DNA from: JBCDGZ01 sp038750655
Lineage (GTDB): Bacteria; Bacteroidota; Bacteroidia; Chitinophagales; Saprospiraceae
Direction of reading: 5' to 3'
DNA: 7,465 nucleotides
Assembly (NCBI GenBank): GCA_038750655.1
Contig: JBCDGZ010000227.1
Span: 1 to 7,465, forward strand
Every line of letters begins with the position of its first letter. Position 1 is the stretch's first letter. The notes under the pieces are model-generated. The model worked only from the letters and a program-made list of their open reading frames with translations, did no database searches and was not told where the DNA came from. A program made the translations under genes and the position numbers. This document shows, piece after piece, positions 6,752 through 7,465 of the stretch.

Positions 6752-7126
6752 ATGAAACGGAAACCACTCTTGTACCCCTTACTCCTTTGTCTGCTGACTC
6801 TCCAGCTCGCTACGGCACAAACGACGCCCCCCGCTGATACTCCGCCCCCCAACCCCCATCAGCTCACTACCCTCCAAGTCCCTGATTTCGACTGTTACAC
6901 CGACAATACTGCCGATTTTCTCTACATCGAATGGCGCGCCGCCGCCGACCTGACCTCGGCCAGCTTTGCGATCATCGATGCGCAGGGCGGGGCGCAGCAG
7001 CGCGGTCAACTCCGCTCTACCTTCACCAGCAAAATTCCGATTGCGCTGGACAAGGGGAAGTATGAGGTGGTGTTTTATGATGAGGAAGGGGTGGAGATTG
7101 AGCGGGAGGCGTTGGTGATATTATGA
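6752..7126 (+). CDS. Small secreted protein of unknown function
   Basis: A 124-residue protein with a clear Sec signal peptide: MKRK, a leucine-rich core, and a likely cleavage after ATA at residue 22. A short proline- and threonine-rich linker follows (about 24-38), then one compact domain of about 85 residues that looks beta-rich, with the strand-turn pattern FAIIDAQGG and a late GKYEVVFYDEEGVEIE. That pattern resembles the small beta-sandwich modules of Bacteroidota surface proteins, including sorting domains, but the PNP motif and terminal basic strand of a T9SS signal are missing, so I do not call it one. There are no other domains and only one cysteine in the mature part (Cys48, in DFDCYTD). 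It has its own promoter and starts at an ATG without Shine-Dalgarno. Its stop lies 4 bp from the stop of a convergent gene. I do not recognise the family; the coding call itself is well supported by the signal peptide and composition. Confidence 0.75.
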   Translation: MKRKPLLYPLLLCLLTLQLATAQTTPPADTPPPNPHQLTTLQVPDFDCYTDNTADFLYIEWRAAADLTSASFAIIDAQGGAQQRGQLRSTFTSKIPIALDKGKYEVVFYDEEGVEIEREALVIL

Positions 7127-7155
7127 AAAATCATTGGGTTTGCTCTTTAACCCAA
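7126..7155 (-). terminator. Terminator hairpin built into the last codons of the minus-strand gene
   Basis: Read on the minus strand, TTGGGTT (7155-7149) and AACCCAA (7140-7134) form a 7-bp perfect stem with an 8-nt loop. The stop codon TGA comes next, and then TTTTT (7130-7126). The T-tract is three bases from the stem, slightly far but acceptable. On the plus strand the hairpin has no T-tract after it, so it would not efficiently stop the small secreted protein transcript. Confidence 0.5.
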
Positions 7156-7465
7156 CCAATCAGCAGCTGTCCCTTTTTCTGCCAGACTTCATCGGCCGTA
7201 AGATAATTGTATAGTCTGACGAACTGTAGCCTTCTTTTTTGTTTAGCAAACAATGGAAGCTTGCAGGCATTTTTAATCGTTTTGAGTAGTTTCTGCATAC
7301 CAGGAAGGAGTTGTTTAAGGATGCGGATGATAGCCGTTTTTCGCAATTTTCTTTCCAATCTTAAAATCTTAGAGGCCGCAGCATCATTCCTCCCCTCAAT
7401 TCCGTGGAGCCAGCTTTCATAGTAAGAGATGATGATGAGAAAGTCAGCGAAGACTTGAATGTTAA
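7131..7465 (-). CDS. C-terminal part of an unidentified gene running off the right edge
   Basis: The frame is open from the window edge to a TGA at 7131-7133, giving at least 111 residues; the start lies outside the window. A TTG at 7356-7358 could be read as a start, but the frame continues upstream with protein-like sequence (FADFLIIISYYESWLHGIEG), so the gene is taken as truncated by the window. The visible part looks mostly helical: a hydrophobic stretch with aromatic residues, then a strongly basic segment with repeated leucine/isoleucine and lysine/arginine (LERKLRKTAIIRILKQLLPG), then LYNYLTADEVWQKKGQLLIG near the end. No motif I recognise is present. It converges on the small secreted protein gene with a 4-bp gap, and its last codons form a terminator hairpin. 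It could be a membrane-associated or nucleic-acid-binding protein, but neither can be shown. Confidence 0.55.
   Translation of the reverse strand, partial: NIQVFADFLIIISYYESWLHGIEGRNDAAASKILRLERKLRKTAIIRILKQLLPGMQKLLKTIKNACKLPLFAKQKRRLQFVRLYNYLTADEVWQKKGQLLIGWVKEQTQ

Overview
The window looks like a piece of a Bacteroidota chromosome, most likely from the Saprospiraceae/Lewinella-type lineage (inference). The evidence is a very large secreted subtilase with SprB-type repeats and a type IX secretion (T9SS) C-terminal sorting domain, the absence of clear Shine-Dalgarno sequences before the starts, and promoter boxes of the TTG-N19/20-TAnnTTTG kind used by this phylum. Genes are moderately GC-rich; the spaces between them are clearly AT-rich.

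Layout: 1-358 is an AT-rich leader with no convincing gene. 359-4357 encodes a 1332-residue modular cell-surface or secreted S8 serine protease. A strong intrinsic terminator (4389-4422) and a -7 box (4435-4442) are packed into the 98-bp gap before 4456-5517, a 353-residue membrane-anchored SGNH/GDSL-type protein. From 5518 to about 6690 lies 1.2 kb without a recognisable intact gene. It holds a hairpin terminator probably serving the SGNH gene, three further perfect or near-perfect hairpins, a stop-poor minus-strand reading frame that may be a decayed gene, and a very clean intrinsic terminator (6640-6667) with no visible gene in front of it. A good promoter (6689-6719) then leads into 6752-7126, a small secreted protein of unknown function. 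The right edge holds the 3' part of a convergent minus-strand gene (7131 to beyond 7465), whose stop lies 4 bp from the end of the small secreted gene and whose last codons form a terminator hairpin.

How they work together: the protease is built for export through Sec and then T9SS. The SGNH protein and the small secreted protein are also envelope proteins, but each seems to have its own promoter and terminator, so I see no operon and no evidence that the three form one pathway. I did not find a CRISPR array, an intact mobile element, a tRNA/rRNA or a recognisable defence system. The part that current gene calls explain least is 5518-6690.
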